Shown here piece by piece: positions 40,560 to 50,988 of a DNA stretch of 64,000 bases. The notes below the pieces were generated by a model. The model was not told where the DNA came from and made no database searches. It was given only the letters and a program-made list of their open reading frames with translations. Each line of letters starts with the position of its first letter. Position 1 is the stretch's first letter. This DNA comes from Gluconobacter frateurii (GTDB lineage: Bacteria; Pseudomonadota; Alphaproteobacteria; Acetobacterales; Acetobacteraceae). Both the position numbers and the translations under genes were made by a program. The stretch is from assembly GCF_002723955.1 (NCBI RefSeq), contig NZ_BEWN01000002.1, forward strand, positions 248,001 to 312,000, given 5' to 3'.

Positions 40560-43553
40560 TCAGGCAGGAGTTTTCGTCTTTTTAGGGCGACCACGGGTCG
40601 GCTTCTCGGATGCCGGTTTGGTTTTGGTTTTTCGAGGCGGCAAGGTGTCGATGAGGTTTTGGGGTGTGCCAATCACGGTGGTTTCCCTGCGCTGACGAAC
40701 GCCCGGAGCAGTCAGAAGGGGGGCGAGGAAGCGTCCGGTGTGGCTAGCCTTGCAGGCCGCGATATCTTCCGGTGTCCCGGCGGCAACGATACTGCCGCCG
40801 CCGTCTCCACCTTCCGGGCCGATGTCAATCAGCCAGTCTGCCGTTTTGATGACTTCCAGATTGTGTTCGATGACCAGAACAGTGTTGCCCTGATCGACCA
40901 GCGCATGAAGTACTTCAAGCAGCTTGCGCACGTCTTCCGTATGCAGGCCGGTCGTTGGCTCATCCAGGATGTAGAGCGTGCGGCCTGTGGCGCGTTTGGC
41001 AAGCTCCTTCGACAGTTTGACGCGCTGGGCTTCACCGCCTGAAAGCGTAGTTGCCTGCTGGCCTAGAGCGACGTAACCGAGGCCGACCTGCTGGAGAATG
41101 GCCAGACGATCACGGATTTTCGGGACGGCCTGGAAGAAGGGAAGAGCCTCGTCCACGGTCATGGCCAGCACGTCCGCAATGGAGTTGCCGCGGAACTTCA
41201 CTTCCAGCGTTTCACGATTGTAGCGCGCGCCCTTGCAGGTGTCGCAGGTAACGAACACGTCCGGCAGGAAGTGCATTTCGATTTTCAGGACGCCATCGCC
41301 CTGACAGGCTTCGCAACGGCCGCCCTTCACATTGAAAGAGAAGCGGCCGGGTTTGTAGCCGCGCGCTTTGGATTCCGGCAGTTCGGCGAACCAGTCCCGG
41401 ATAGGGGCGAACAGGTCTGTATAGGTGGCGGGGTTGGAGCGCGGTGTACGCCCGATGGGGGACTGGTCGATCTCGATAATCTTGTCGAGGTTGTCCACGC
41501 CTTCCAGTCGGTCATAGGGGAGCGGAGACTGGCTCGACTTCATGAGTTGTCGGGACAGGGCCTTGTAGAGCGTATCCACAACCAGTGTAGATTTTCCGCC
41601 GCCTGATACGCCCGTTACGGCAATGAATGTGCCGAGTGGGAAATCGACGGTCAGGTCTTTGAGGTTGTTGCCTTTTGCGCCGACGAGGGTGAGCGTCTTG
41701 TCAGAGGTGCGACGATTTTCCGGAACGGGGATGAACTTCCGGCCTGACAGGTAAGCGCCCGTCAGGCTGTCCTTGTTCTTGGCTACCTCTTTGGGTGTGC
41801 CTGTGGCGATGACGTTTCCGCCGCGTGTGCCGGCGCCCGGTCCCATGTCGATTAGATAGTCGGCAGCCCGGATGGCATCTTCGTCATGTTCCACGACGAT
41901 AACGGTGTTCCCAAGGCGTTTAAGGCGCTCCAGTGTGCCAAGAAGGCGCTCGTTGTCGCGTTGGTGCAGGCCGATAGAAGGTTCATCCAGCACATAGAGG
42001 ACGCCGGTCAGGCCGGAGCCAATCTGGGAGGCCAGACGGATGCGCTGGCTTTCCCCACCGGACAGCGTGGCGGACCCGCGGGAAAGCGTGAGATAATCCA
42101 GGCCCACATCGTCGAGGAAATGCAGCCGGTCCGTGATTTCGCGCAGGATGCGGCGGGCGATTTCGGCCCGCTGAGGTGTCAGGGTGGCTTCGACGCCTGA
42201 GAACCAGTCGAGGGCCTTGCGGATCTGCATGTCTGAAGCTTCGGCAATGTTCAGATCATTGACCTTCACGCAGAGTGCTTCAGGTTTCAGGCGTGCGCCA
42301 TGGCAAACATGGCAGGGCTTTTCGGACTGGTAGCGCGACAGTTCTTCCCGCACCCACATGCTATCGGTTTGGGCCATGCGGCGGCGGAGGTTTTTCAGCA
42401 CGCCTTCGAAGGGCTTGGTCACAGTATGGACCTTGCTGCCATCCCGGTAGGGAATGGCAATCGCTTCCCTGGAGCCGTTAAGGATCAGGTCGCGTGTTTC
42501 GGTTTTCAGGTCGCCCCATGGTGTATTCATGGTGTCGCCGCAATGACGGGCCAGTGCGGCAAGCGTCTGGTCGTACCAGTCCGTGCTGGCGCCTTTCCAT
42601 GGGGCAATGGCGCCTTCGGCAAGTGTCAGGCTGTCATCCGGGACAATCAGATTGGCATCAAAATGCGTTTCCGTGCCGATACCGTCACAGGTCGGGCAGG
42701 CGCCCATTGGTGCGTTGAAGGAGAACAGGCGCGGCTCGATCTCTTCAATCGTGAAGCCTGAAACCGGGCAGGCGAAACGGGACGAGAAGACGATGTGGGC
42801 TGGAGTGGCCTTGTCGTCAGCGCGTTTGACTTCCTCTGCATATGCGAGGCCATCGGAAAGTTCGAGGGCGGTTTCAAAACTGTCGGCCAGGCGGGATTCC
42901 AGATCAGGTTTGACGACGATCCGGTCCACAACCACTTCCACGTTGTGGCGGGTCTTGCGGTTCAGTTCCGGGGCTTCGGCGATTTCGTAGAGCTCACCGT
43001 CGATTTTAACGCGGGTGAAGCCCTTGCGGGACAGTTCTGCGAGTTCGCGTTTGCAGTCGCCTTTCCGGTCACGGACGACCGGTGCGAGGAGCATCAGGCG
43101 CATGCCCTCCGGGAGCGTCATGACCCGGTCCACCATCTGGCTGACGGTCTGTGCTTCAATAGGGAGGCCGGTGGCGGGAGAATAGGGAATGCCCACGCGC
43201 GCCCAGAGCAGGCGCATGTAGTCGTGAATTTCCGTGATGGTGCCGACGGTCGAGCGGGGATTCTTCGAAGTGGTTTTCTGCTCGATCGAGATGGCGGGCG
43301 AAAGGCCCTCGATGGAGTCCACATCCGGTTTTCCCATCAGTTCCAGGAACTGGCGAGCGTAAGCCGAAAGACTTTCTACGTAACGGCGCTGGCCTTCTGC
43401 GTAGATTGTGTCGAATGCGAGCGAAGATTTCCCCGAGCCAGACAGGCCCGTGATGATCGTGAGCGAGTCACGGGGGATTGTGACGTCGATATTTTTGAGG
43501 TTGTGGGCGCGTGCGCCACGGACACGGATCGAATGATTGTCTGGAAAGCTCAC
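40560..43553 (-). CDS. uvrA: Excinuclease ABC subunit A
   Basis: 997 residues, a damage-recognition ATPase of nucleotide excision repair. Two ABC modules show Walker [15 protein letters not shown] and [14 protein letters not shown], signatures [16 protein letters not shown] and [15 protein letters not shown], and Walker [15 protein letters not shown] and [14 protein letters not shown]. The second zinc site CEACQGDGV...CDTCKG is complete. The first reads FACPVSG and CPTCDG, one Cys fewer than in E. coli UvrA. A Lys/Pro/Thr-rich tail ends the protein. It is divergent from ssb, as in many proteobacteria. Confidence 0.97.
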   Translation of the reverse strand: MSFPDNHSIRVRGARAHNLKNIDVTIPRDSLTIITGLSGSGKSSLAFDTIYAEGQRRYVESLSAYARQFLELMGKPDVDSIEGLSPAISIEQKTTSKNPRSTVGTITEIHDYMRLLWARVGIPYSPATGLPIEAQTVSQMVDRVMTLPEGMRLMLLAPVVRDRKGDCKRELAELSRKGFTRVKIDGELYEIAEAPELNRKTRHNVEVVVDRIVVKPDLESRLADSFETALELSDGLAYAEEVKRADDKATPAHIVFSSRFACPVSGFTIEEIEPRLFSFNAPMGACPTCDGIGTETHFDANLIVPDDSLTLAEGAIAPWKGASTDWYDQTLAALARHCGDTMNTPWGDLKTETRDLILNGSREAIAIPYRDGSKVHTVTKPFEGVLKNLRRRMAQTDSMWVREELSRYQSEKPCHVCHGARLKPEALCVKVNDLNIAEASDMQIRKALDWFSGVEATLTPQRAEIARRILREITDRLHFLDDVGLDYLTLSRGSATLSGGESQRIRLASQIGSGLTGVLYVLDEPSIGLHQRDNERLLGTLERLKRLGNTVIVVEHDEDAIRAADYLIDMGPGAGTRGGNVIATGTPKEVAKNKDSLTGAYLSGRKFIPVPENRRTSDKTLTLVGAKGNNLKDLTVDFPLGTFIAVTGVSGGGKSTLVVDTLYKALSRQLMKSSQSPLPYDRLEGVDNLDKIIEIDQSPIGRTPRSNPATYTDLFAPIRDWFAELPESKARGYKPGRFSFNVKGGRCEACQGDGVLKIEMHFLPDVFVTCDTCKGARYNRETLEVKFRGNSIADVLAMTVDEALPFFQAVPKIRDRLAILQQVGLGYVALGQQATTLSGGEAQRVKLSKELAKRATGRTLYILDEPTTGLHTEDVRKLLEVLHALVDQGNTVLVIEHNLEVIKTADWLIDIGPEGGDGGGSIVAAGTPEDIAACKASHTGRFLAPLLTAPGVRQRRETTVIGTPQNLIDTLPPRKTKTKPASEKPTRGRPKKTKTPA

Positions 43554-43651
43554 GAAAACCCCGGGATGTACAGAAAAGGCAATTGTGTTCGCAACGCGCC
43601 TGAACGGTGCTAGATCACTTTATAGATGGGTTTTCACGCCCTATATGAAAA

Positions 43652-43666
43652 GAACAATTCAAGAAA
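43652..43666. promoter_or_regulatory. Possible LexA-like box between uvrA and ssb
   Basis: GAAC-N7-GAAA resembles the alphaproteobacterial SOS box GAAC-N7-GAAC (GTTC-N7-GTTC on the other strand) with one mismatch. It lies 16 bp before the ssb start in the divergent uvrA/ssb gap, a typical SOS location. Confidence 0.35.
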
Positions 43667-43681
43667 ATTGGTTGGTATGGA

Positions 43682-44251
43682 ATGGCAGGTAGCGTCAACA
43701 AGGTGATTCTGGTCGGGAATCTGGGCAAAGACCCGGAAGTCCGGAATACGCAATCAGGCTCGAAAATCGTCAATCTGACGGTTGCGACGTCCGAAACATG
43801 GAACGATCGTCAGAGCGGGGAGCGCAAGGAGCGCACCGAATGGCATCGTGTCGTGATCTTCAATGACCGTCTGGGCGATGTGGCAGAACGGTTCCTGCGT
43901 AAGGGCCGTAAAGTCTATCTGGAAGGCGAATTGCGGACCCGCAAATGGACCGACCAGTCCGGGCAGGAGCGCTACACGACAGAAGTGACGATTGATCGTT
44001 TCCGCGGTGAGCTGGTGTTGCTGGATAGCAACCGTAGTGGCGGCGGCGATGAGGGTGGCTTCGACGGAGGCGGCTCGTCTTATGGCGGTGGAAACAGTAA
44101 CAGTGGCGGCTTTGGTGGCGGCAACCGGGGCGGTGGCTTCGGCGGCGGTAATGATGGCGGCCGTTCAGGCGGGTCGTCTGGTGGTGGCAACCGTGGTGGT
44201 GGCTGGGATGCGCCGCCGGATAACGATCTGGATGACGAAATCCCGTTCTGA
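43682..44251 (+). CDS. ssb: Single-stranded DNA-binding protein
   Basis: 189 residues. An N-terminal OB fold ([57 protein letters not shown]) is followed by a Gly-rich, Ser/Asn-containing linker of about 70 residues and the acidic protein-interaction tip DDEIPF. It coats ssDNA during replication and repair. It is divergent from uvrA and has its own terminator. Confidence 0.98.
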   Translation: MAGSVNKVILVGNLGKDPEVRNTQSGSKIVNLTVATSETWNDRQSGERKERTEWHRVVIFNDRLGDVAERFLRKGRKVYLEGELRTRKWTDQSGQERYTTEVTIDRFRGELVLLDSNRSGGGDEGGFDGGGSSYGGGNSNSGGFGGGNRGGGFGGGNDGGRSGGSSGGGNRGGGWDAPPDNDLDDEIPF

Positions 44252-44265
44252 GGGGATGCGTGTGG

Positions 44266-44297
44266 AACCGGGCTGGCAATGTCAGTCCGGTTTTTTT
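44266..44297 (+). terminator. Terminator of ssb
   Basis: ACCGGGCTG pairs with CAGTCCGGT (one mismatch) around GCAATGT, followed by TTTTTTT, 14 bp after the ssb stop. Confidence 0.88.
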
Positions 44298-44314
44298 ATG
44301 TCCATCGCGGGCGT

Positions 44315-44782
44315 TCAGAGGGTCAGATGGAAGAACTGGTTGAATTCCGAAGCCTGATAGTCACCGAAGGCTTTGCCCGGTTGAAAACCTCGGGTTTGGT
44401 ACAAAGTTAGAGCCAGTTCAAAGGAAGGTCCGCGTCCAGTCTCAAGGCTGAGTGTTTTCATCCCCTCAGAACGTGCTCTGTGAATAAGGTGATCCAGAAG
44501 AGTGCGGGCTACGCCCTGCCTCAGAAAGTCAGGATGCGTGCGCATGGATTTGAGCTCCCCTGTCTGATCATTCAGGCGTTTGAGTGCGCCGATTCCGGCC
44601 ACGTGATCCAGGTGGTGGACGGTCCAGACTTCGATTTCAGGTGCCATGAGGCCTGACAGATCGAGAGCGAAGACATGTCCGGCTGGGGTGTTGTCATGCA
44701 TCCCGGCAAGATGAAGGGCCAGAAGGTCACGCGTTTGCGGGTTAGAAAAATCGGCGGGGTGGATGGTGAATGTCGGGCTCAT
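44315..44782 (-). CDS. GNAT-family N-acetyltransferase
   Basis: 155 residues. The GNAT core is visible: VWTVHHLDHVAGIGALKRL, LKSMRTHPDFLRQGVARTLLDHLI (acetyl-CoA loop R/QGVA) and LSLETGRGPSFELALTLYQTRGFQPG. Substrate unknown. Its ATG overlaps the stop of the upstream MmyB-like regulator gene, so both are cotranslated. Confidence 0.87.
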   Translation of the reverse strand: MSPTFTIHPADFSNPQTRDLLALHLAGMHDNTPAGHVFALDLSGLMAPEIEVWTVHHLDHVAGIGALKRLNDQTGELKSMRTHPDFLRQGVARTLLDHLIHRARSEGMKTLSLETGRGPSFELALTLYQTRGFQPGKAFGDYQASEFNQFFHLTL

Positions 44783-45576
44783 GATGCGCTGTTCTGCTCA
44801 ATTGCGTTCGGCGTCAGGATAACAAGTTTATACCCTGCGTGCTCTGCGGGGGTGAGGGTTATCTGTTCGTATTTCAACAGCCCAAGAACTGGATGCTGGA
44901 AGCTGCGTTGGCCGCCTTCTCTGGGCAGAACACGCTGGTCCTGCCAGAAATGGAGAAACTCTTGGCTTTCAGTTTGAAGAGCAGAGGTCAGGGCCTGAAA
45001 CGCTGTGGTTCTGGCAAGGTGGGCTGTGTCGGCGCGGAATTCTGCGAGCAGGCGTCTTGAGCGGTCGGGCCAGTCCGTCAGAAAGGTTCTGGCTTCAGGG
45101 TTCATGAAAACGTATCGGAGCTGGTTGGGCTCTGGGCTGTGCATCCATCCTGTGAACAGTGCTTGGGCAGGATCGTTGGCACTCAGAACATTCCATAGCG
45201 GGTCAAGCAGATAAGCGGGGCTTTTGATTTGTCGCGGCAGACTCAGCAATGCGTCTGGTGTTGCAGATGAAGAAGCGATCTGCTGCGGGTCGCGGAGTTC
45301 AGCCAGCGTGAAAAGATAGCGCCTTTCTGTGACGGACATTTTCAGAGCTGTGGCGATGCGCGACAGGGTAGCCGGAGAGCATGTGACCTCGCGACCCTGT
45401 TCCAGCCAAGTGTACCAGGTTGTGCTGATGCCGCAGAGTTGGGCGGCTTCTTCACGTCGTAGGCCGGGTGTTCGTCTGCGGTGAGGAAGAACGAGAAGTC
45501 CCGCTTGTGATGGCGAAAGCTTTTCCCGTTGTGTGCGAAGAAACTGACCCAGAGTCTGGCGGCGTTCTGATGGCAT
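44779..45576 (-). CDS. XRE-family regulator with MmyB-like ligand-binding domain
   Basis: 265 residues. An N-terminal helix-turn-helix (RREEAAQLCGISTTWYTWLEQGR, with preceding RTPGLRREE) is followed by a PAS-like MmyB/MltR domain starting SPAYLLDPLWNVLSANDPAQALF. This family binds fatty-acid-like ligands and usually controls adjacent oxidoreductase or transferase genes. It is divergent from a methyltransferase and translationally coupled to a GNAT gene. An AT-rich dyad lies at its own start region. Confidence 0.87.
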   Translation of the reverse strand: MPSERRQTLGQFLRTQREKLSPSQAGLLVLPHRRRTPGLRREEAAQLCGISTTWYTWLEQGREVTCSPATLSRIATALKMSVTERRYLFTLAELRDPQQIASSSATPDALLSLPRQIKSPAYLLDPLWNVLSANDPAQALFTGWMHSPEPNQLRYVFMNPEARTFLTDWPDRSRRLLAEFRADTAHLARTTAFQALTSALQTESQEFLHFWQDQRVLPREGGQRSFQHPVLGLLKYEQITLTPAEHAGYKLVILTPNAIEQNSAS

Positions 45577-45582
45577 AGTACA

Positions 45583-45600
45583 ATTTATACCATGATAAAT
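45583..45600. promoter_or_regulatory. AT-rich dyad between MmyB-like regulator and methyltransferase
   Basis: ATTTAT-N6-ATAAAT, a perfect 6-bp inverted repeat seven bases upstream of the regulator's start codon. It is a candidate autoregulatory operator that could also control the divergent methyltransferase. Confidence 0.35.
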
Positions 45601-45658
45601 TAGGTCCTTATACCAAGTTTAAGATGTTGGAATGCTGGCTTCAGAAGGAGAGCATTCA

Positions 45659-46423
45659 ATGACGAAACAGGCTGGGCAATTTGCTGCAGGGCACTACGAA
45701 GCGCGGGCTTCGGCGTATGTGGAAAGTGTGGTTCATAGTCAGGGTGCTGATCTGGAAGCCATTGTTCAGGCGGTACAGGAGCGACATTTTGAGCGTGTTC
45801 TGGATCTTGGGTGCGGGGGTGGTCACGTAAGCTATGCTGTGGCGCCTCATACCGGGCAGGTTGTCGCCTGCGACATTACGTCGGGCATGTTGACGGCTGT
45901 TCAGGATGAGGCATCCAGGCGTGGGCTGATTAATATTGAGGTTCGGCAGGCTCCGGCGGAAAACCTGCCGTTTGAAGACGCTGCCTTTGATGCGGTGCTC
46001 TGTCGTTTTACGGCTCATCACTGGGATGACTTCGAAGCAGGCCTGCGTGAGGCCCGACGGGTTCTGGAGCCTGGTGGGCTGGCTGTATTTGTTGATGTGA
46101 CGGCACCCGAAAACGCTCTCGCTGATAGCTGGCTTCAGGCGCTGGAACTCATGCGGGATATTTCGCATGTGCGGGATTATTCCAGTGGGGAGTGGGTGAG
46201 CGCGCTGGGGCGGTCCGGATTTTCGATGGAGGGCCTGACGCGCAGTCGTCTGAGGATGGATTTTGAAAGCTGGGTGGCGCGAACGCAGACGCCGGTAGAA
46301 CGTGTGGAAGGGATCCGTTCGCTTCAGCGTGGGGCACCGGCCGTGGTCAAGGAAAGGCTGGGGCTGGAAGAAGACGGCAGTTTCCTGCTGGATGTGACCG
46401 TTTTCACGGCAAGCAGGCCGTAA
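45659..46423 (+). CDS. Class I SAM-dependent methyltransferase (UbiE/BioC-like)
   Basis: 254 residues. Motif I VLDLGCGGGHVSYAVA, an acidic end of beta-2 (VACDITSGML), EVRQAPAENLPFEDAAFDAVLCR and LREARRVLEPGGLAVFVDV are standard methyltransferase-11 motifs. The acceptor substrate is not evident. ATG 45659 follows an AGAAGGAGAG ribosome site. It is divergent from an MmyB-like regulator and followed 73 bp later by gyrA. Confidence 0.88.
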   Translation: MTKQAGQFAAGHYEARASAYVESVVHSQGADLEAIVQAVQERHFERVLDLGCGGGHVSYAVAPHTGQVVACDITSGMLTAVQDEASRRGLINIEVRQAPAENLPFEDAAFDAVLCRFTAHHWDDFEAGLREARRVLEPGGLAVFVDVTAPENALADSWLQALELMRDISHVRDYSSGEWVSALGRSGFSMEGLTRSRLRMDFESWVARTQTPVERVEGIRSLQRGAPAVVKERLGLEEDGSFLLDVTVFTASRP

Positions 46424-46496
46424 TGGGGTAGGTGTGGCATGTGGGCCGCGCATGGGCTATGCTGTGCGGACTGTATTTTAGCGTGGTGGACCTGTC

Positions 46497-49340
46497 TTGA
46501 CCGAGCTGAACGAGCCGACTGATATTGTACCTTCCGATCGTCTTCCGGTGACGATTGAGGAGGAGATGCGCTCCTCCTATCTGGCCTATGCGATGTCGGT
46601 GATCGTCTCGCGCGCCCTCCCGGATGTGCGTGATGGCCTGAAACCTGTCCATCGCCGCATCCTGTATGCGATGCGCGAGAGTGGCTTTACGTCTGACAAG
46701 CCATACCGCAAGTCTGCTCGTGCGGTCGGTGATGTGATGGGTAAATACCATCCGCACGGTGACAGCTCGATTTACGATGCCATGGTCCGTATGGCGCAGC
46801 ATTGGTCGATGCGCGTCAAGCTGATTGATGGGCAGGGTAACTTTGGTTCGGTCGATGGCGATAGTCCGGCCGCCATGCGTTACACCGAAGCCCGTCTGGC
46901 CAAGTCTGCATCGTTCCTGCTGGATGATATCGAGCGGGATACGGTCGATTTCCAGCCGAACTACGACGAAAGCGAACACGAGCCGAAGGTTCTGCCGGCG
47001 ACGTTCCCGAATCTTCTGGTGAATGGCGCTTCGGGTATCGCGGTCGGTATGGCCACGAATATCCCGACGCATAACCCCGGCGAAGTTATTGATGCCACGC
47101 TGGCGATGATTGCCAATCCGGCGATTGAGCTGGATGAGCTGATGCAGATTATCCCCGGTCCGGATTTCCCGACCGGCGGCATCATTATGGGCCGGAGTGG
47201 TATCCGCAAGGCATTCGAGACGGGTCGTGGATCGGTACCGGTTCGTGCCCGTGCGGAGATCGAGGAGATCCGGAAGGATCGTCAGGCGATCATCATCACG
47301 GAAATCCCGTATCAGGTGAACAAGGCAACGCTTCAGGAGAAGATTGCCGATCTCGTCCGCGCCAAGGAAATCGAAGGTATTTCCGATATCCGCGATGAGA
47401 GTGACCGTTCGGGAATGCGCGTTGTCATCGAGCTGAAGCGCGATGCGACACCGGAGGTCGTGCTGAACCAGCTCTATCGTTTCACGCAGCTACAGACGTC
47501 TTTCAGCGTCAATATGCTGGCGCTGGACGAAGGCAAGCCGCGCACGATGGGCCTGAAGGACGTTCTGGAAGCGTTTATCCGCTTCCGTGAAGACGTCATT
47601 CTGCGTCGTGCTCGCTTCGATCTGAACAAGGTTCGGGATCGTGGGCATCTGCTGGTTGGCCTTGTGTTGGCCGTTGCCAATATCGACGAAGTGATCGCGC
47701 TGATCCGTTCGGCCCCTGATGCCTCGACAGCGCGTGAGCTGCTTATGGCGCGCGAGTGGGATGCGAGCGAAGTTGTGCCGTTGCTGGAGCTGATCCAGGA
47801 CGAAGGCAATGTCATCTATGATGGCAAGGTTCGCCTCACAGAAGCGCAGGCTCGCGGTATTCTCGAACTGCGTTTGCAGCGTCTAACCGGTCTGGAACGT
47901 GAGAAGATCCAAGGTGAGTTGAGCGAAGTTGCGGCCAAAATTGCCGACTTGCTCGACATCATTGGCAGTCACAGTCGTCGCATGGATGTCATGCGCAATG
48001 AATTGCTGGCGGCCCGTGCAGAAATTGCCACCCCACGCATGTCGGAAATTTCCGATGCTCTGGGCGATCAGTCCGACGAAAGCCTGATTGAGCCGGGTCA
48101 GATGGTTGTGACCATCACGCGTGATGGCTTCATCAAGCGCACGCCGCTTGAGATGTTCCGCTCACAGAATCGCGGTGGTCGTGGTCGTACGGCGTCTGGC
48201 CGTCGTGGTGATGACGTTATTATCCGCAGCTTTAATGCCCATACTCATCAGTGGGTGCTGTTCTTCTCTTCGGGCGGCAAGGCTTATCGCACCAAGGTCT
48301 GGCATCTGCCGGAAGCGTCTCCGACCTCCAAGGGCCGCGCACTGGTCAACCTGTTGCCGGAACTGGGTTCGGACGCCATTACGGCAGTTCTGCCGCTGCC
48401 GCAGGATGAGGAGCTGTGGGAAGATCTGCACCTCACCTTTGCGACGGCCAGCGGCAATGTTCGTCGTAACCGTCTGAACGATTTCCGGAATATCCGGGCG
48501 TCTGGTCTGATTGCGATGAAGCTGGATGAGGGCGATTCCCTGATCGGGGTGGCGACGTGTCGTGAAGGTCAGGACGTGTTCCTGGCTACGAAGAACGCCC
48601 GCTGCATCCGCTTCCAGATCACGGATGATACGCTGCGTGTGTTTGCCGGCCGTGGCAGTTCGGGTGTGCGAGGTATTCGTCTGGGGGACGGGGATGCAGT
48701 GATCTCACTGTGTATCCTCAACCATGTGGATGCCAGCGTTGAAGAGCGTGCTGCGTATCTGCGGATGGCCAATGCGAAGCGTCGTGCCGAGAATGCAGCG
48801 CTGGCCGAGGGTACCGAAGAAGACGTGCTGTCCGGTGACGAAGAAACTGTAGAGATCGTTGGTGATCTGACACAGGAGCGTTTCGAGGAGCTGGAGCAGC
48901 AGGAAGAAATTCTTCTAACCGTGACGGATGGCGGGTTTGGCCGTCGTTCTTCTGCCTATGATTATCGTGTGTCGGGCCGTGGCGGTCAGGGCATCACGAA
49001 CATGACCTTCTCGGCTAATCGTCGTGGCAAGGAAGTGGTTGGGACACTTCCGACGCTTGAGGGCACGGATGTCATGCTCGTGACGGATACGGGCCGTCTG
49101 ATCCGTCTGCCGGTGTCTCAGGTGCGTGTCATGGCGCGTCAGGCCAGTGGCGTGACGCTCTTCCGTCTGAACGACAGTGAAACTGTCATCTGCGTCTTCC
49201 CGGTTGTGGAAGATGACGGGGAAGAGGGCGATCTGATCGAAGGGGATGTCGTCGCTACGCCGGAAGGTGCCGCAGTGCCAGTTGATGGTGCGTCGCCGAA
49301 CGGTGAAGCTTCAGCGGGTGACACAACCCCTGATGCCTGA
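46497..49340 (+). CDS. gyrA: DNA gyrase subunit A
   Basis: 947 residues, longer than the 875 of E. coli GyrA. The catalytic Tyr129 sits in AAMRYTEAR. The quinolone-determining region reads [14 protein letters not shown] with Ser90 and Asp94, the susceptible residues at the E. coli 83/87 positions. A GyrA-box (QNRGGRGR) opens the C-terminal DNA-wrapping pinwheel. An extra acidic, helical insertion ([19 protein letters not shown] and on) interrupts the pinwheel near residues 755-805, and an acidic tail ends the protein. It starts with TTG at 46497; no in-frame ATG precedes it. It overlaps coaD. Confidence 0.98.
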   Translation: MTELNEPTDIVPSDRLPVTIEEEMRSSYLAYAMSVIVSRALPDVRDGLKPVHRRILYAMRESGFTSDKPYRKSARAVGDVMGKYHPHGDSSIYDAMVRMAQHWSMRVKLIDGQGNFGSVDGDSPAAMRYTEARLAKSASFLLDDIERDTVDFQPNYDESEHEPKVLPATFPNLLVNGASGIAVGMATNIPTHNPGEVIDATLAMIANPAIELDELMQIIPGPDFPTGGIIMGRSGIRKAFETGRGSVPVRARAEIEEIRKDRQAIIITEIPYQVNKATLQEKIADLVRAKEIEGISDIRDESDRSGMRVVIELKRDATPEVVLNQLYRFTQLQTSFSVNMLALDEGKPRTMGLKDVLEAFIRFREDVILRRARFDLNKVRDRGHLLVGLVLAVANIDEVIALIRSAPDASTARELLMAREWDASEVVPLLELIQDEGNVIYDGKVRLTEAQARGILELRLQRLTGLEREKIQGELSEVAAKIADLLDIIGSHSRRMDVMRNELLAARAEIATPRMSEISDALGDQSDESLIEPGQMVVTITRDGFIKRTPLEMFRSQNRGGRGRTASGRRGDDVIIRSFNAHTHQWVLFFSSGGKAYRTKVWHLPEASPTSKGRALVNLLPELGSDAITAVLPLPQDEELWEDLHLTFATASGNVRRNRLNDFRNIRASGLIAMKLDEGDSLIGVATCREGQDVFLATKNARCIRFQITDDTLRVFAGRGSSGVRGIRLGDGDAVISLCILNHVDASVEERAAYLRMANAKRRAENAALAEGTEEDVLSGDEETVEIVGDLTQERFEELEQQEEILLTVTDGGFGRRSSAYDYRVSGRGGQGITNMTFSANRRGKEVVGTLPTLEGTDVMLVTDTGRLIRLPVSQVRVMARQASGVTLFRLNDSETVICVFPVVEDDGEEGDLIEGDVVATPEGAAVPVDGASPNGEASAGDTTPDA

Positions 49341-49851
49341 GGGGCAGACTGATCCGCGTGTCGGGTTTTATCCCGGCACGTTTGATCCGGTGACGTTTGG
49401 TCATCTGGATATTATTGATCGTGCGTCTGCTCTTTTTGATCGCCTGCTGGTTGGTGTGGCGGTCAATGAGGGCAAGCATCCGCTTCTGACGCTTGAAGAG
49501 CGTCTGGAGATGATGCGGCAGGAGGTCTCCAAACTGCCTCATGCTAACCGGATTGAAGTTCTGGGGTTTGATACTCTGCTGGTTGATGCAGTGCGCAAGG
49601 CTGGCGCAGGAACGGTTGTGCGTGGTCTTCGCTCTGGAGGCGATTTCGACTTTGAGAGTCAGCTTTCTGGTGCGTTGCGTCGTCTAGCCCCTGAAATTGA
49701 AACGGTTTTTCTGCTGTCTTCTGAAGGGCATCGTACGACGGCCAGCCGGATCGTGAAAGAAATTGCCCGGCTTAATGGCGATATTTCCTCCTTTGTCAGT
49801 GAAGATGTTGCAAGTCTCGTCTTGTCGAAACTGGGTCGAAGGGCGACATAG
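49333..49851 (+). CDS. coaD: Phosphopantetheine adenylyltransferase
   Basis: 172 residues. It makes dephospho-CoA from 4'-phosphopantetheine and ATP. The nucleotidyltransferase motif [32 protein letters not shown] and [19 protein letters not shown] are diagnostic. The ATG at 49333 lies inside the last codons of gyrA (8-base overlap), giving a length normal for CoaD; earlier in-frame starts run deep into gyrA and are rejected. Confidence 0.96.
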   Translation: MPEGQTDPRVGFYPGTFDPVTFGHLDIIDRASALFDRLLVGVAVNEGKHPLLTLEERLEMMRQEVSKLPHANRIEVLGFDTLLVDAVRKAGAGTVVRGLRSGGDFDFESQLSGALRRLAPEIETVFLLSSEGHRTTASRIVKEIARLNGDISSFVSEDVASLVLSKLGRRAT

Positions 49852-49882
49852 GAACCTTCATTGATTTCTGGAAGGTTCCAAG

Positions 49883-50368
49883 ATGTCTGAGACCGCAGTA
49901 CCCGACGGCAACAAGCTGGTTTTCGAACTCAAGAACGGCAAGGTCGTCATTGAGCTGCGCCCTGATCTGGCGCCGCTGGCTGTGGAGCGTCTGAAGCTTC
50001 TGGCAAGCGAAGGCTTTTATGATGGTGTGAAGTTCCATCGTGTGATCGAAGGCTTCATGGCACAGGGTGGCGATCCGACCGGCACTGGCACGAGCGGCAG
50101 CAACTATCCGGACCTGAAGGCTGAGTTCACGGATAAGGCGAAGTTTGAGCGTGGCACGCTGGGTATGGCTCGCACAATGGCGCCGCACTCTGCCAATAGC
50201 CAGTTCTTCATCATGTTCCAGGATGTTCCGTCCCTGAACGGTCAGTACACGATTGCTGGCAAGGTTATTGAGGGCATGGAATACGTGGATCAGATCAAGC
50301 GTGGCGCTGGTTCGTCGGGCATGGTCAAGGACCCGGACACCATTGTTAAGGCCTACGTCGAGGCCTGA
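49883..50368 (+). CDS. Cyclophilin-type peptidyl-prolyl isomerase
   Basis: 161 residues. The cyclophilin core shows KFHRVIEGFMAQGGDPTGTGTSG, GTLGMARTMAPHSANSQFFIMF and GQYTIAGKVIEGMEYVD. There is no signal peptide, so it is the cytoplasmic PpiB-like form. It follows coaD by 31 bp and may belong to the gyrA-coaD transcription unit, an arrangement common in alphaproteobacteria. Confidence 0.96.
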   Translation: MSETAVPDGNKLVFELKNGKVVIELRPDLAPLAVERLKLLASEGFYDGVKFHRVIEGFMAQGGDPTGTGTSGSNYPDLKAEFTDKAKFERGTLGMARTMAPHSANSQFFIMFQDVPSLNGQYTIAGKVIEGMEYVDQIKRGAGSSGMVKDPDTIVKAYVEA

Positions 50369-50377
50369 GGTTGACTA

Positions 50378-50410
50378 GCCTGTCTGTGCGTTCCTGACGC
50401 TCAGGCAGGC
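50378..50410. terminator. Imperfect hairpin between ppi and DUF6525 genes
   Basis: GCCTGTCTGTGCGT and ACGCTCAGGCAGGC form a long stem with two mismatches around TCCTG. It covers the stop codon of the convergent gene. No T-tract. Confidence 0.6.
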
Positions 50411-50781
50411 TGGGACCTGTCTTCCGGCGTCCGGAGGACAGTCGCTTTGGCGGCATCGTGTGGATAAGGCGTCCCACACTGGGCGGCATAGCGCTCAGAG
50501 AAAGCCTGACGTTCAAGGCGCTCGCAATAATCCAGATATTTGATCAGTGCGCGTTCAGCGCGGGGCGTCCGTCCGTAGATGCGCTTGTAGTGCTTCCAGA
50601 GCATCAAGGCGTTGACGGACCAGGCGTCGTAGACGTGTTCGTTCAGGCGTTTGCGAATTGAGGGTGGAAGCTGATCGAAAGCTTCCCATTCGTTTCCTTC
50701 AAAACGCTTCCAGATTTCGTTTCGGACGGTGCGGTCGTTAAATGGCTGTTGGTTGGTGCGGAGTGGGGTTTCTGCAGGCAT
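50401..50781 (-). CDS. DUF6525-like conserved hypothetical protein
   Basis: 126 residues, soluble, rich in Arg, Tyr and Trp. The core EIWKRFEGNEWEAFDQLP, HVYDAWSVNALMLWKHYK and YGRTPRAERALIKYLDYCE resembles a small alphaproteobacterial family I associate with DUF6525; the association is from memory and unverified. It has a highly charged amphipathic helix pattern and no signal peptide. Function unknown. It is convergent with the cyclophilin gene. Confidence 0.65.
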   Translation of the reverse strand: MPAETPLRTNQQPFNDRTVRNEIWKRFEGNEWEAFDQLPPSIRKRLNEHVYDAWSVNALMLWKHYKRIYGRTPRAERALIKYLDYCERLERQAFSERYAAQCGTPYPHDAAKATVLRTPEDRSQPA

Positions 50782-50865
50782 ATGTTGTTTTCAGGCTTTG
50801 AAACGACAGAATTTATATATGTTATAACATAACTATAAAATCCAGCAGTGTTGTTTTCCTGTTTC

Positions 50866-50881
50866 TGGAGGTTGACCTCCA
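50866..50881. promoter_or_regulatory. Inverted repeat overlapping a -35-like element before tRNA-Lys
   Basis: TGGAGGT-TG-ACCTCCA, seven-base arms two bases apart, contains TTGACC (50872-50877), which could be the tRNA-Lys -35. A further 12-bp palindrome ATGTTATAACAT lies at 50819-50830. No strong -10 is apparent, so promoter assignment is tentative. Confidence 0.35.
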
Positions 50882-50912
50882 TGGTGGTTGTGGGGTAGCC
50901 ATCCGCTCGGAT

Positions 50913-50988
50913 GAACCGGTAGCTCAGTTGGTAGAGCATTCGACTTTTAATCGAATGGTCCTGGGTTCGAGTCCCAGCCGGTTCACCA
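50913..50988 (+). tRNA. tRNA-Lys (anticodon UUU)
   Basis: The 76-nt gene folds as a standard cloverleaf: acceptor GAACCGG/CCGGTTC, D arm GCTC/GAGC, anticodon arm TTCGA-CTTTTAA-TCGAA with TTT at 50946-50948, T arm CTGGG/CCCAG around TTCGAGT, and an encoded CCA end. Confidence 0.98.
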
